This document shows, one piece after another, positions 25,607 through 34,911 of a stretch of DNA of 64,000 nt; within the stretch, counting starts at the first letter, position 1, and every line of letters begins with the position of its first letter. Under the pieces are notes generated by a model. That model made no database searches. It had not been told where the DNA came from and saw nothing but the letters and a program-made list of their open reading frames with translations. The translations under genes were made by a program, and so were the position numbers. The DNA is from Chryseobacterium binzhouense (GTDB lineage Bacteria; Bacteroidota; Bacteroidia; Flavobacteriales; Weeksellaceae), in contig NZ_VKOG01000002.1 of assembly GCF_007474545.1 (NCBI RefSeq), positions 310,001 to 374,000 on the forward strand, read 5' to 3'.

Positions 25607-26144
25607 TTATTTTTGCCAGTCTTGTTTATTTATTTTGAAAAAATCGACCTGCATTTTTCCATATAAACTGGTATTTATTTTATTCATTCCCATTCTCAAT
25701 GCAACTTTCTTTGAATCTTCATTATCTACATGGATAAATTGAATATAGTTGTTCAATTAACTTTTTTTCAAAAGCAAAATCTCTGCATTTTGATGCGGCT
25801 TCAATTGCGTAACCTAATTTTCTGTGTTGAGGGAGAATGGAATACGCAACTTCAATTTCTGTCTGTCCATCAATATCTCTTACCAACAATCCTGCCTGCC
25901 CAATTATTTTGTTTGTCTTTTTATCAATTAATATATTCTGCCCTCCTAAATCTTTTTCATAACGATTGAAAGTTAATTCAAACCAATATGAACATCGTTC
26001 ATCAGCTGTGTTTAAATAATCCATTCCTAAATATTTTGACGTGTTTTCATCCTCGAAAAGTTCTTTCCAAATATTAAAATCTTCCTTCTTTAGTTTTCTA
26101 AACTTAAGTCTTTCAGTCTCCTGATTTTCTAATAATAATTTCAT
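25607..26144 (-). pseudogene. Frameshifted GNAT acetyltransferase
   Basis: The first 140 residues are a GNAT enzyme (family start E-T-E-R-L-K-F-R, core I-I-G-Q-A-G, acetyl-CoA loop Q-H-R-K-L-G-Y-A), ending early at 25722. In another frame the missing C-terminus continues to a stop at 25607-25609: I-H-V-D-N-E-D-S-K-K-V-A-L-R-M-G-M is the usual GNAT ending. A net shift of one base near 25735-25745 breaks the gene. The intact protein would be about 178 residues, the usual family length. Confidence 0.75.
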
Positions 26145-26149
26145 AAAAT

Positions 26150-27288
26150 TTATTTTAAATACGAATTAATAATATGTTTTCCAATAATTAACTGTTGAAT
26201 CTGGCTTGTTCCTTCAATAATTTCTAATGATTTTACATCCCTGAACAGTCTTTCAACAGGATATTCAGAACAGTACCCTTGGGCTCCCAAAATCTGAATG
26301 GCGTCTGATGCCACCTCACAAGCAATTTTAGAAGTATAATATTTAGCAAGTGTTGCCTGTATACTATAGTCTTCATCTTTTTCCATTCGCAATTTTGCAG
26401 CTTCTATACACATTAATCTTGCAGCATTTAACTTTACTGCCGCATCAGCTATCATTCCTTTAATTAATTGATGTTCTGATATTTTTTCTCCAAATTGGTA
26501 TCTCTCATCCGAGTATATTGTCATTTCTTCTAATGCTGCTTGTGCAACAGCAAGTCCTCCCCATGCACTTGAATATCTACCCCAATCCAAGGCATAATTT
26601 GCAACGAAATCAAACCCGGCACCCTCTTTTCCCAATAAAGCATTTGACGGTATTTCAACATCATTGAAAAATATTGAGGCCATATGGGAACCTCTGTTGC
26701 CCATCAAATTCTTAATTTCTTCAGTTTTTATTTTTGGATTGTTTGATTCTATAATAAATGCAGAAATAGCTTCATTTTCATTTTTTGCAAATACAAGGAA
26801 TAAGTCAGCAATTCCTGCAAAAGAGATCCACTTCTTATTTCCTGAAATAACATATCCGTTCTCAGTTTTCCTATATTGACAAATGATTCCTCTGGCATCA
26901 CTCCCATTTTTAGGTTCTGATAGTGCAAAAGCTGCAATTTTCTCGCCTGATGCTATTAAAGGAAGCCAACATTTCTTTTGTTCTTCTGTCCCAAATCTCA
27001 AAATTGATTCTCCTACCAATGTAGAGTGTACCGTAAAAAGTGTTCGAAATGAAGAGCTACTTTTCCCACTTCTTCCGTTATTCTCCCCAATATCATACAA
27101 TCTACTCCCAATCCGCCATATTCAGCAGGAAAACGAATTCCGAAATATTTTTTTTCTCACAACATCCTGATAATTTCTCTATCAATACTTTGGTTAATAT
27201 CTATGTCTTTTGCCTTGGGTTTGATGTAATCATTTACAAATGTTTTGAAATCTTCAATCACATTCTCTTGAGCAGTAATATTAATCAT
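26150..27288 (-). pseudogene. Acyl-CoA dehydrogenase, broken by a stop and a frameshift
   Basis: The 316-residue C-terminal frame holds the FAD and substrate parts of an acyl-CoA dehydrogenase (A-F-A-L-S-E-P-x-x-G-S-D, W-I-S-F-A, and a C-terminal Q-I-L-G-A-Q-G-Y and E-I-I-E-G-T-S segment). The N-terminus lies upstream in another frame from an ATG at 27288 and contains F-G-I-R-F-P-A-E-Y-G-G-L-G. It has an in-frame TGA near 27166 and a one-base loss in an A run near 27068. The gene begins 5 bp upstream of the acetyltransferase start, suggesting a former biosynthetic operon. Confidence 0.78.
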
Positions 27289-27295
27289 TCTTTTA

Positions 27296-27711
27296 TTATT
27301 TTAATTGACACAGAATTCCTGCAAAATCATACACATATTCTGAACTTGAGCCTAATTCCAAAACATTATATCCGTTTTCTGTCATTATATTCTTTAAATC
27401 ATTTTTAGATAATAACTCTCTGTATCCTCTATTAAGTTCCGGATGTAATTCGTAATAAACAAGTGTAAGATATGTATCTTCCGGAACTAAAATTAGAATA
27501 TAACCATTTTCTTTAAGGAACGTATGGTGCATTTTCATTAGCTCTTTTTTATTTTCAAAATGTTCTATAAGACCAAAACTACAAACAATATCGAATTTAG
27601 CATCAAGTTTTGATGGCAGATCAAATAAATCTGACTGAATATATTCTAAGTTTTGATTTTCTGTTCCGTGGGCTAAAAATTTTGGCAACAATACCCAAAT
27701 TACACTATTTT
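27296..27711 (-). pseudogene. Headless SAM-dependent methyltransferase fragment
   Basis: The frame contains the middle and end of a class I methyltransferase (D-I-V-C-S-F-G-L-I-E-H-F and G-Y-I-L-I-L-V-P-E) but lacks the N-terminal glycine-rich SAM-binding motif. It has no ATG; the frame opens with TTG and runs back into the end of the next gene upstream. It is probably the remnant of the same operon as the two decayed genes beside it, cut by a deletion at about 27,700-27,715. Confidence 0.68.
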
Positions 27712-28001
27712 TAATCTTTAAGGTTTACATCTCCAATGCTACCTAAGCGAACTTCTATATCTTCAAAATCAGTTTTAAATTTAGAGTCCCTGAACTTAGT
27801 CAGATTAATCACTCTTTCTAAAGTCACAATAAAATTTGATTGTGCGAATTCAGAAAGTTCGTCAATTTCTTCAAAAGGAATCTTACTTGCGTTTATTCTA
27901 CATGTGTAGACATCATCATTATAATGTAAAATTACAATTTTATTCATGTATATTTTAAGTACATCAATAGGCAAGAAATAATTATAATCGACATTTTTCA
28001 T
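27711..28001 (-). CDS. Hypothetical protein, 96 residues
   Basis: I do not recognise this protein. It is mixed alpha/beta in appearance, soluble and acidic, without a signal peptide or Cys. It starts with ATG and is divergent from the gene at 28019 with only 17 bp between the starts. It lies inside the decayed tRNA-to-tRNA patch and may be a recent arrival. Confidence 0.5.
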   Translation of the reverse strand: MKNVDYNYFLPIDVLKIYMNKIVILHYNDDVYTCRINASKIPFEEIDELSEFAQSNFIVTLERVINLTKFRDSKFKTDFEDIEVRLGSIGDVNLKD

Positions 28002-28018
28002 CTTAAAATTTTTAAATT

Positions 28019-28276
28019 ATGGAATACCAAATATATACAAAAAAACAAATAACTAAATCAGTACGCTATCCAAAGAAAATAAAATCCGATAACCCATTTA
28101 CAAGCTATGATATTACAGGGTTAGAAGCGGGCAAAATAAATCTAAATGATTTAAAGTCTGTGAAGTGGAACAATTTAATTTCACAAATACCTGAATCAAA
28201 AATGACAGAGCTAAACAAAACAGGTAAAACAGCTTTTACTGTCGTAACAACTCAAACTGTCGTACTAAAAAAATAA
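28019..28276 (+). CDS. Hypothetical protein, 85 residues
   Basis: I do not recognise this protein. It is Lys/Thr/Asn-rich and soluble, with no membrane segment. It is divergent from the 96-residue gene, so the two share a promoter region of 17 bp that is barely long enough, and one of the starts may be further in. The bases after it up to the tRNA-Met carry GTTGTACC twice (about 28350-28370), with no other signal. Confidence 0.45.
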   Translation: MEYQIYTKKQITKSVRYPKKIKSDNPFTSYDITGLEAGKINLNDLKSVKWNNLISQIPESKMTELNKTGKTAFTVVTTQTVVLKK

Positions 28277-28437
28277 AAGACTATCTAAAATTTATCAGGT
28301 AAAAATTTTTACCATAATAATCCAGTTTAAACCATTTAAACCGCAAAATGTTGTACCTATGTTGTACCCAAGTTTAAAGCACAAAAAAACTCTCTGGAAA
28401 AAGAGAGTTAAATCACTGAAAATCAGCTTGTTATTTG

Positions 28438-28511
28438 TAGCGAAGACGGGAATTGAACCCGTGACCTCAGGGTTATGAATCCTGCGCTCTAACCAACTGA
28501 GCTACCTCGCC
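28438..28511 (-). tRNA. tRNA-Met (anticodon CAT)
   Basis: On the minus strand a 74-nt cloverleaf: acceptor GGCGAGG pairs with CTTCGCT (including G-T pairs), the D arm GCTC/GAGC is complete, the anticodon loop is TTCATAA and the T arm is CGGG-TTCAATT-CCCG. The last pair of the anticodon stem is an A-C mismatch. CAT can be elongator or initiator Met or the Ile2 precursor, and I lean to elongator Met. Confidence 0.9.
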
Positions 28512-28555
28512 GTTTTGGTGGTGCAAATATAGAAAATATTTACAACTCTCCAAAA

Positions 28556-29842
28556 TTATTTTAACTTAAAATATTCCAAAACATCTCCTACATGATTGGG
28601 CTTACTGATAATCTTATTGTTAGCATCTAAAATAAAATAACTAGGCGTAGCATGAATATTATATTTTTCAGCAACACTACTGTTCCAACCTCTTAATTCA
28701 GAATCATTGATCCATGGAAATGCAGCAATTTTTGATGTATAAGAATTCTTATCTGTATCTAACGATAAACCGATAATCTCTACTTTTTTTGCCTGTAAAT
28801 CTTTATAAACTTTAAGGAGCTGCGGCAGCTCATTTTCACAATGAGAACAGGTAGATGACCAAAAAACAATTACCTTTTTATCTGCTTTTACATCTGCAAT
28901 GGTTTTTAATTTAGTATTTACAGGTGAATGAAATGTATAATTAGGAAAAACAGCACCCAGATCTGTATCAGAATTAGATTTAATAGTAGAAGCCAGACGA
29001 TCGTTAATTGTACATTTCAAATTTTTAGCTAGACTGAGATACTTGTTTTTATACTCAGTCATATCATAAGCATCAAAGATATCAATTAGTTCAGATAAAA
29101 CCGTCTGACCTCTTGGAGTTTCAACATTCAGTTTATTGATCATCTGATCTACGGATGAGTTAATATTATTATTCCCACCAACATTCAAATAAGATACAAG
29201 AACAGGCCGCAGTAATGATGAAGACTCAAGCATGTCACCCGACTTGTCTATAAAATTAATGATCTCTTCCTGACTTACTTTTTTTGTCATATCATTAGAC
29301 AAAAATTTATTGTAATTGGTATTATAATAATGTATAAAAGGATGTTTTGCCTGATCTATAGCGGTATTAGTTCCGGAAAGCTTTTCCATTTCTTTGATCA
29401 AAGCTGTCCCAAACTCAGTATTATCTTTATAATATTCTTTAATCTGAACTAAAGCAGGCAGTATGAGTTCTTTTTTTTGAGAATACTCCTGTATATTGCT
29501 CATCAATTCGTTGGCTTCATCTTTATATTGAATATTCTGAATCTTAGTATCTTTCGTTTCAATCTTTATATTTACATCCTTATTCTCAGAAATAAATGTG
29601 ACTGAATTATTGGTGTTCGGAAAATAAACTTTCATCATTCCTACATATTTTTTAGGATATTTAAAAAGCCATGAGTTATTTTTGACTTTCTCTTTTGTAA
29701 TCACAATATCCTTAGAACCGTTTAAAGTATATAAGATAGCCTCCGTTTCATTAAAATTTTGCTGTGACTCAATATATACAGAAAACTGTGCTTTGGCGAG
29801 AGCTGCCATAATAAAACCTGATAATAAAAAGATTTTTTTCAT
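28556..29842 (-). CDS. Secreted TlpA-like thioredoxin-fold protein
   Basis: A 428-residue exported protein: signal peptide (cleavage after A-K-A, about residue 18), a long N-terminal alpha/beta region of the type found in Bacteroidota TlpA relatives, and a C-terminal thioredoxin domain (about 290-428) with redox motif C-S-H-C in F-W-S-S-T-C-S-H-C. It probably reduces disulfides in the periplasm. It is the last of three secreted-protein genes on the minus strand, separated from the next one by a terminator. Confidence 0.85.
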   Translation of the reverse strand: MKKIFLLSGFIMAALAKAQFSVYIESQQNFNETEAILYTLNGSKDIVITKEKVKNNSWLFKYPKKYVGMMKVYFPNTNNSVTFISENKDVNIKIETKDTKIQNIQYKDEANELMSNIQEYSQKKELILPALVQIKEYYKDNTEFGTALIKEMEKLSGTNTAIDQAKHPFIHYYNTNYNKFLSNDMTKKVSQEEIINFIDKSGDMLESSSLLRPVLVSYLNVGGNNNINSSVDQMINKLNVETPRGQTVLSELIDIFDAYDMTEYKNKYLSLAKNLKCTINDRLASTIKSNSDTDLGAVFPNYTFHSPVNTKLKTIADVKADKKVIVFWSSTCSHCENELPQLLKVYKDLQAKKVEIIGLSLDTDKNSYTSKIAAFPWINDSELRGWNSSVAEKYNIHATPSYFILDANNKIISKPNHVGDVLEYFKLK

Positions 29843-29853
29843 ACTGTAAAAAT

Positions 29854-29880
29854 AAAAAAAGTCTCTGATTATTCAGAGAC
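29854..29880 (-). terminator. Terminator upstream of the TlpA-like gene
   Basis: On the minus strand GTCTCTGA and TCAGAGAC form a stem with a 4-base loop followed by a T run. It ends the T9SS/small-protein unit before the TlpA-like gene. Confidence 0.85.
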
Positions 29881-29902
29881 ATTACCTTATTTTAATATTA
29901 TT

Positions 29903-30118
29903 TTATATTTTTTGAACTTTATTTTTGAGTAATGCGTAAACTATAATAAAAATTGCAACAATTCCTAAAATAGTTTGATACATATCAATTGGTGTAGCTG
30001 GAGGGTCGCATGGATCTCCAGGAAAACAAGGAACACCAGGACCGTTGGATTGCGCATTAATTAAACCATAAACCACGATTAATAACGCGAGTAATACTTT
30101 CTTGTATAATAATTTCAT
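29903..30118 (-). CDS. Small exported membrane protein with a Pro/Cys-rich centre
   Basis: A 71-residue protein: signal peptide ending I-N-A-Q, a short Pro/Gly/Cys segment (P-C-F-P-G-D-P-C-D-P-P-A-T-P-I-D), then one membrane helix and a basic end. I recall similar small proteins as common in Chryseobacterium beside T9SS cargo genes. Their function is unknown to me. It starts 8 bp after the T9SS gene ends, and so is co-transcribed. Confidence 0.7.
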   Translation of the reverse strand: MKLLYKKVLLALLIVVYGLINAQSNGPGVPCFPGDPCDPPATPIDMYQTILGIVAIFIIVYALLKNKVQKI

Positions 30119-30125
30119 AGTTTCG

Positions 30126-32147
30126 TTATTTAATTAATATTTTAGCTGTTACAATTGTAGAATCATTACCTACAACTCTCACGATATAATTAGCTTTAAC
30201 TGTTGAGTCAAGCTTTATTATAAAGTCAGAATCAGCTTTAACAGATTTTTGGGAAATAACAAGCTTACCACTTGCATCAAAAACTTCTACTGAAGCAGAC
30301 TTCCATGCAGGATCAAAGCGAACTATGTAATTTTCAATGCCAGGATTATAAGTCACCAGCGTTCTGGATTTAATATTATTTTCTTGCGTGTTCAACGAGC
30401 CATTCGTTTGTGGCGTTCCATAGTAAAGACCGAAATTAGAACCATTAACAGGAATAATATCTCCCTGATTAATCTGAACCGGCTGACCGCTCGTTCCAAC
30501 ATTATAATAGAAACCTTTACCACTAGATAACAAATGCGTTCCATTAGGAACAAGATGTGTATCATCTCTTAACTCAAACTTTAACGATGCTACATTAGAT
30601 CCAAAAATACTTAAATCAATTCTTTTACCTAAATAGTTTGTTTCATTGGCCTCATTGATGTATAATCTGTAAGCAGAGGAAAAGTTAGAATCTATTCCAC
30701 CATTTACACTTTCTTCAAAAGTTTGAATGATAGCATTAGTATTGGTTACTGCCTGTACTGATGCAATATTTGGATTTTGAATATTTCCTGTTGTGAAATG
30801 TGGTGCTACCACATAATAAGTCTCACCAATTTGATTTCCTGCGGCATCTAACGCTAAAACACCCAGTTGTTTCATTACTCCGGTATTATTATTTTTTGCT
30901 GCAGTTACAGAATAGGAAACATTTTCTGCTCTTGGTGTACTGCTAAATCTTCTTAGATTATCAAAATCAAGTTGTTGAGATGTACCATCACGAAGTTTTA
31001 TTTTAAACGTACCTAAAGGCTTTATTACAAGCGCATTAAAAGAACCTGCAGGTTTTCCCGAAACAGGATCAAAGCTTACCATTTGGAGACCTGCATAATT
31101 TGCTGTAGTACCTGAAGTTGAATTAAAAACAACATTTTGAGGATCAACAGCTATACCATAAATATTTGTCAGGGCATTGTTATCACCTACAGCTGCACCG
31201 GTAGTAGTTTCATCAAAACCAATCAAAGATAAATCTATATTGGTAAGAAAAGGATTGGAAAACTGATAAGTATTTCTACCCCAGGTGGAAGTCCAAGCAG
31301 GCGAAGTATCAAATGCATCAAAAATATAAGTATTATATCTTTCCTGATAAATATTTCTGTTGATACCACCAGCTCCAAATGCAATCGCTGTACTAGGCGG
31401 AGTCAGACTAACTCTGTTAGCACCTGTTATACCATCTGCAAAAGGTTTTCCCCTAAGTGTACGGAGTAAAGTGGGGTCCATCAGAGCGGTACCCATAGTA
31501 TAGTATGCTGTTCTGTCTGTAAGGTTTGTTGAGTTTGCAGATGAAATATTAATTGCAATACCTGGCTGACTAGCGCTCGTTATAGGAGCTGTAGGAATAA
31601 TAGAACCATCCCATCTTAAATTTTGATTGCTCCATTTTAAAACTTCTCTTCCGCTCCATCTTGTAGAATTAAACATGCTCGTTCCGTTCCCAAAATCAGT
31701 ACTTAAAGACTCGAAACTTTTTTCCATAAAAGGAATACCCATTTGTTGATAAGCGCCATGCTTAGTTGCCGCATATTCTTTATCAACAATACCGGTAATT
31801 GCAGACTGAGCAAAACCTCTTATAAAAAGCTGACCATAAGGAGAGGTTACAGGACTTGCAGGATTGTTAATCTTGATTACAATATTACCTCCGTTTACTT
31901 TATCAATAGGAGTTGGATCATTGGTAATAGTTTTTAAAACATCGGAACTACCATTACCCTGAACCATCATGTTACCATAAAGTTCTATCTTTCCACTACC
32001 TTTGGTTTGCAGACCTCCGCCATTGTAAACCAAGGTACCGTTGCTTACATACATATTTGCTGTATTATCAACGTGCAATAGTACTGTCTGCGCCTGAACA
32101 GATAAACTAACTGCTAAAAGACCAATAGTTAATAAATTTTTTCTCAT
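30126..32147 (-). CDS. Type IX secretion (T9SS) cargo protein
   Basis: A 673-residue protein with a signal peptide (cleavage after V-Q-A) and a long beta-rich, Asn/Thr/Gly-rich body without a recognisable enzyme domain. The C-terminal sorting domain (about 595-673) has V-E-V-F-D-A-S-G-K-L-V and N-Y-I-V-R-V. It should be exported by the type IX machinery and anchored at or released from the cell surface. It probably has a structural or adhesive role, with no direct evidence. Confidence 0.82.
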   Translation of the reverse strand: MRKNLLTIGLLAVSLSVQAQTVLLHVDNTANMYVSNGTLVYNGGGLQTKGSGKIELYGNMMVQGNGSSDVLKTITNDPTPIDKVNGGNIVIKINNPASPVTSPYGQLFIRGFAQSAITGIVDKEYAATKHGAYQQMGIPFMEKSFESLSTDFGNGTSMFNSTRWSGREVLKWSNQNLRWDGSIIPTAPITSASQPGIAINISSANSTNLTDRTAYYTMGTALMDPTLLRTLRGKPFADGITGANRVSLTPPSTAIAFGAGGINRNIYQERYNTYIFDAFDTSPAWTSTWGRNTYQFSNPFLTNIDLSLIGFDETTTGAAVGDNNALTNIYGIAVDPQNVVFNSTSGTTANYAGLQMVSFDPVSGKPAGSFNALVIKPLGTFKIKLRDGTSQQLDFDNLRRFSSTPRAENVSYSVTAAKNNNTGVMKQLGVLALDAAGNQIGETYYVVAPHFTTGNIQNPNIASVQAVTNTNAIIQTFEESVNGGIDSNFSSAYRLYINEANETNYLGKRIDLSIFGSNVASLKFELRDDTHLVPNGTHLLSSGKGFYYNVGTSGQPVQINQGDIIPVNGSNFGLYYGTPQTNGSLNTQENNIKSRTLVTYNPGIENYIVRFDPAWKSASVEVFDASGKLVISQKSVKADSDFIIKLDSTVKANYIVRVVGNDSTIVTAKILIK

Positions 32148-32217
32148 TGTATCTATTTTTTTGTGTTATACAATATTCCCTGCAAAGATATGATTTTTTT
32201 TAAATAAAAAACCAAAT

Positions 32218-33405
32218 TTATTTATTAATCAGAATATTATCTTTATTTAATACAATTTCATCCTGTTCACCTACAGTAAACATATAGTCTTCTAAAACCT
32301 TCTCTGTAGTTCCTCTCAAGCCTCTTGCTCCAAGACCTTTTTCTATTGTTTCTTCTACAATGGTTTCTATTGCCTCATCAGTGAATACCAGTTTTGTTTC
32401 GTCCATTTTAAATAATTCTACAAATTGATTTACAATAGAATTTTTTGGTTCCTTCATAATCCTGATCATCGTTTCTTTTGTGAGTTTTTCCAAATATGTG
32501 ATGATCGGGAATCTTCCGAGCAACTCAGGAATCAAACCAAACGAACGCAAATCAACTGCATTAAGATTTCTTAACACATACTCATCTTCATCAATCTTGT
32601 TTATTTTTTCTGCACTGAAACCAATCGCCTGCTTATTCATTCTTCTTTCGATAATTTCTTTGATGCCGTCAAAAGCACCACCTGCAATAAATAAAATATT
32701 CTGAGTATTAACCTGAATATATTTCTGATCAGGATGCTTTCTTCCTCCCTGCGGCGGGACATTGACAATACTTCCCTCCAAGAGCTTTAGTAAACCCTGT
32801 TGCACACCTTCCCCAGAAACATCTCTTGTAATACTCGGATTGTCTGATTTTCTGGCAATTTTATCAATTTCATCAATAAATACAATTCCTTTTTCAGCTT
32901 TCTCTACATCATAATCTGCAACCATCAAAAGTCTGGAAAGTATACTTTCTACATCTTCACCCACATATCCTGCCTCAGTAAGAATGGTAGCATCTACGAT
33001 ACAGAACGGCACATTCAGCTCTCTTGCAATAGTTTTTGCCAAAAGCGTCTTACCCGTTCCTGTTTCTCCAATCATAATAATATTGGACTTTTCCAGTTCC
33101 ACTTCTCTGTTTTCCTCTTTTGCATGAAGCAGTCTCTTATAATGATTATAGACCGCAATTGCGAGCTGCTTTTTTGCCTGATCCTGTCCTATCACATACA
33201 AATCAAGAAATTCTTTTATTTCTTTTGGCTTTTTAAGCTCATCAATACTTTCAGCCGGAGAATAACCTCCCGTGGAAACATTATCTTTCACAATAGCATG
33301 CGCCTGTTCTATACAGTTTTCGCAAATAAAGCCGTTCTGTCCTGAAATAAGCATTTGCACCTCATTTCTTTTTTTACCACAGAAAGAACATTGGTTTGGA
33401 TTCAT
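32218..33405 (-). CDS. clpX: ClpX, ATP-binding unfoldase of the ClpXP protease
   Basis: A 395-residue AAA+ unfoldase: an N-terminal C4 zinc finger (C-S-F-C...C-E-N-C), Walker A G-E-T-G-T-G-K-T near 113-120, Walker B V-F-I-D-E-I-D, sensor motifs and the R-G-L-R-G C-terminal segment. It feeds tagged proteins to ClpP, which is not encoded in this window. The length is normal. It is on its own transcription unit, ahead of the T9SS gene. Confidence 0.96.
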   Translation of the reverse strand: MNPNQCSFCGKKRNEVQMLISGQNGFICENCIEQAHAIVKDNVSTGGYSPAESIDELKKPKEIKEFLDLYVIGQDQAKKQLAIAVYNHYKRLLHAKEENREVELEKSNIIMIGETGTGKTLLAKTIARELNVPFCIVDATILTEAGYVGEDVESILSRLLMVADYDVEKAEKGIVFIDEIDKIARKSDNPSITRDVSGEGVQQGLLKLLEGSIVNVPPQGGRKHPDQKYIQVNTQNILFIAGGAFDGIKEIIERRMNKQAIGFSAEKINKIDEDEYVLRNLNAVDLRSFGLIPELLGRFPIITYLEKLTKETMIRIMKEPKNSIVNQFVELFKMDETKLVFTDEAIETIVEETIEKGLGARGLRGTTEKVLEDYMFTVGEQDEIVLNKDNILINK

Positions 33406-33428
33406 TTTTATAATATGTTATTAAAGAA

Positions 33429-33453
33429 AGTCGTAAAAAATTTCTTTTTTACG
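33429..33453 (-). terminator. Terminator between the HIT gene and clpX
   Basis: GTCGTAAAAAA and TTTTTTACGAC form an 11-bp stem around a 3-5-base loop, giving T runs on either strand. Confidence 0.75.
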
Positions 33454-33465
33454 ACCTTTATGATA

Positions 33466-33855
33466 TTAGGAATTAATTATTAAATTTTGTATTTCAGAAT
33501 ACTCTTCAGCTGATAACTTTAGCCGTTCGTTTTTGAAATTCATATCCTCTACAGTATTCAGTGGTACAAGATGTATATGTGCATGAGGTACTTCCAAACC
33601 CACGACAGCAACACCTACCCTTACACATGGAATCGCCTTTTTAACCTTTTTTGCTACATTTTGGGCAAATAACCAGAGATTTTTATAATCTTCAGAATCC
33701 AGATCAAAGATAAGATCCACTTCTTTTTTAGGTACTACCAAAGTATGACCTTTTACCAGAGGCATTACATCCAAAAAAGCAATAAAATGTTCATTTTCTG
33801 CAATTTTATAAGCCGGAATTTCACCGTTGATAATTTTAGTAAAAACTGAGCTCAT
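33466..33855 (-). CDS. HIT-family nucleotide hydrolase
   Basis: A 129-residue histidine-triad protein with the catalytic H-A-H-I-H-L-V-P near residue 95. The family cleaves nucleoside phosphoramidates or similar AMP derivatives. It lies 16 bp downstream of greA, and the greA-HIT pair is a familiar arrangement in flavobacteria. The length is normal. Confidence 0.93.
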   Translation of the reverse strand: MSSVFTKIINGEIPAYKIAENEHFIAFLDVMPLVKGHTLVVPKKEVDLIFDLDSEDYKNLWLFAQNVAKKVKKAIPCVRVGVAVVGLEVPHAHIHLVPLNTVEDMNFKNERLKLSAEEYSEIQNLIINS

Positions 33856-33871
33856 TTTTTCTGAAATAGTA

Positions 33872-34342
33872 TTACAAAGTTATGTCTAATATTTCAAAAG
33901 ACAATTTATTACCGTTAGGAAGTACAATTTCAGCTGTTTCTCCGATTACTTTACCCAAAAGTCCTTTGGCTATGGGAGTATTTACAGAAATTTTACCGCT
34001 TTTCAGGTCACTTTCATTATCCGGAACCAAAGTAAAAACCTGCTCCTTTTTTGTATCGTTATTTTTCAGTTTTACTGTTGTCAGAATCGAAACCTTTGAG
34101 GTATCCAGCTGGCTTTCATCAATAATTTTAGAAGTAGAAATGATATCTTTCAATTTTGAAATTCTCATTTCCAGCATGCCCTGCGCTTCTTTTGCAGCAT
34201 CATATTCAGCATTCTCAGACAAGTCACCTTTATCTCTGGCTTCCGCAATCTGCTGGGTAATTTTAGGTCTTTCGATAGTTTCCAACTGCTCCAGTTCTGC
34301 TTTCATTTTATCCAATCCTTCCTTTGTTACATAGCTTGCCAT
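33872..34342 (-). CDS. greA: Transcription elongation factor GreA
   Basis: A 156-residue protein of standard length: an N-terminal coiled-coil hairpin (about 10-75, with E-N-A-E-Y-D-A-A-K at the tip) and a C-terminal FKBP-like domain ending in N-G-x-K-L-S-F-E-I. It rescues backtracked RNA polymerase by stimulating transcript cleavage. It is the first gene of the greA-HIT unit. Confidence 0.96.
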   Translation of the reverse strand: MASYVTKEGLDKMKAELEQLETIERPKITQQIAEARDKGDLSENAEYDAAKEAQGMLEMRISKLKDIISTSKIIDESQLDTSKVSILTTVKLKNNDTKKEQVFTLVPDNESDLKSGKISVNTPIAKGLLGKVIGETAEIVLPNGNKLSFEILDITL

Positions 34343-34377
34343 AATCTTTAAAATTTTATTTTATTATAAAAAAATTA

Positions 34378-34393
34378 TCCGACATTTGTCGGA
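34378..34393. promoter_or_regulatory. Palindrome in the greA / lipoprotein divergent region
   Basis: TCCGACA-TT-TGTCGGA is a 7-2-7 perfect inverted repeat between divergent greA and the lipoprotein gene. It could be an operator or a leader hairpin, with no direct support for either. Confidence 0.4.
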
Positions 34394-34451
34394 CAATGTT
34401 TTTGCTTGTTAATCGTTATTGTTTTACAAATATATAAAAATTTATATTCAA

Positions 34452-34910
34452 ATGAAAAAAAGTTTCTCAATTGCATCAATTTTCATCTTATTGGCATTCA
34501 GCTTTTTAAATATAAACTCATGTAGCAATCGGGACGACACGGTAAGCTGTTTTCCATTGACGCCTATTAACGTAAGCTTAAACCTGAATCTTGCAGGTTA
34601 CAACAATCTGAACTTCGTTGGAGGGTGGATTTATGTGAACGAGCAGCAAGCCGGCACAAGAGGTTTAATTGTAGTAAGAACAGCCGACGCTCCCGCATCT
34701 TTTAAGGTATATGACAGAAATGCACCTCACATTTGCCCAGATAACAACACCACTCTTGAGGTAAAAGACAATATAAGTATTGTATGTCCTAAAGACAATG
34801 CCACATGGATATTACTGAGCGGACAGCCAACCTCCGGATCATCTCTTCCTCCAAAAACATATTTCTGGAATTATGATGCTTCTACCAAAAATTTAACTTT
34901 ATATAATTAA
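34452..34910 (+). CDS. Lipoprotein with a degenerate Rieske fold
   Basis: A 152-residue lipoprotein (lipobox ending N-S-C). The mid-part follows the Rieske pattern: F-K-V-Y-D-R-N-A-P-H-I-C-P and, about 20 residues on, I-V-C-P-K-D-N-A-T-W, then L-L-S-G-Q-P and a final beta strand. The first Cys and second His expected for the 2Fe-2S cluster are replaced (Ala and Asp), so a normal cluster is unlikely. I chose the ATG at 34452, which opens a proper lipoprotein signal. The next gene starts 1 bp after the stop, so the two are co-translated. Confidence 0.7.
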   Translation: MKKSFSIASIFILLAFSFLNINSCSNRDDTVSCFPLTPINVSLNLNLAGYNNLNFVGGWIYVNEQQAGTRGLIVVRTADAPASFKVYDRNAPHICPDNNTTLEVKDNISIVCPKDNATWILLSGQPTSGSSLPPKTYFWNYDASTKNLTLYN

Positions 34911-34911
34911 G

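Noticed and set aside
28340-28375. Two GTTGTACC repeats near tRNA-Met as an integration scar
   Set aside because: Short, and not accompanied by an integrase or a repeat of the tRNA end.
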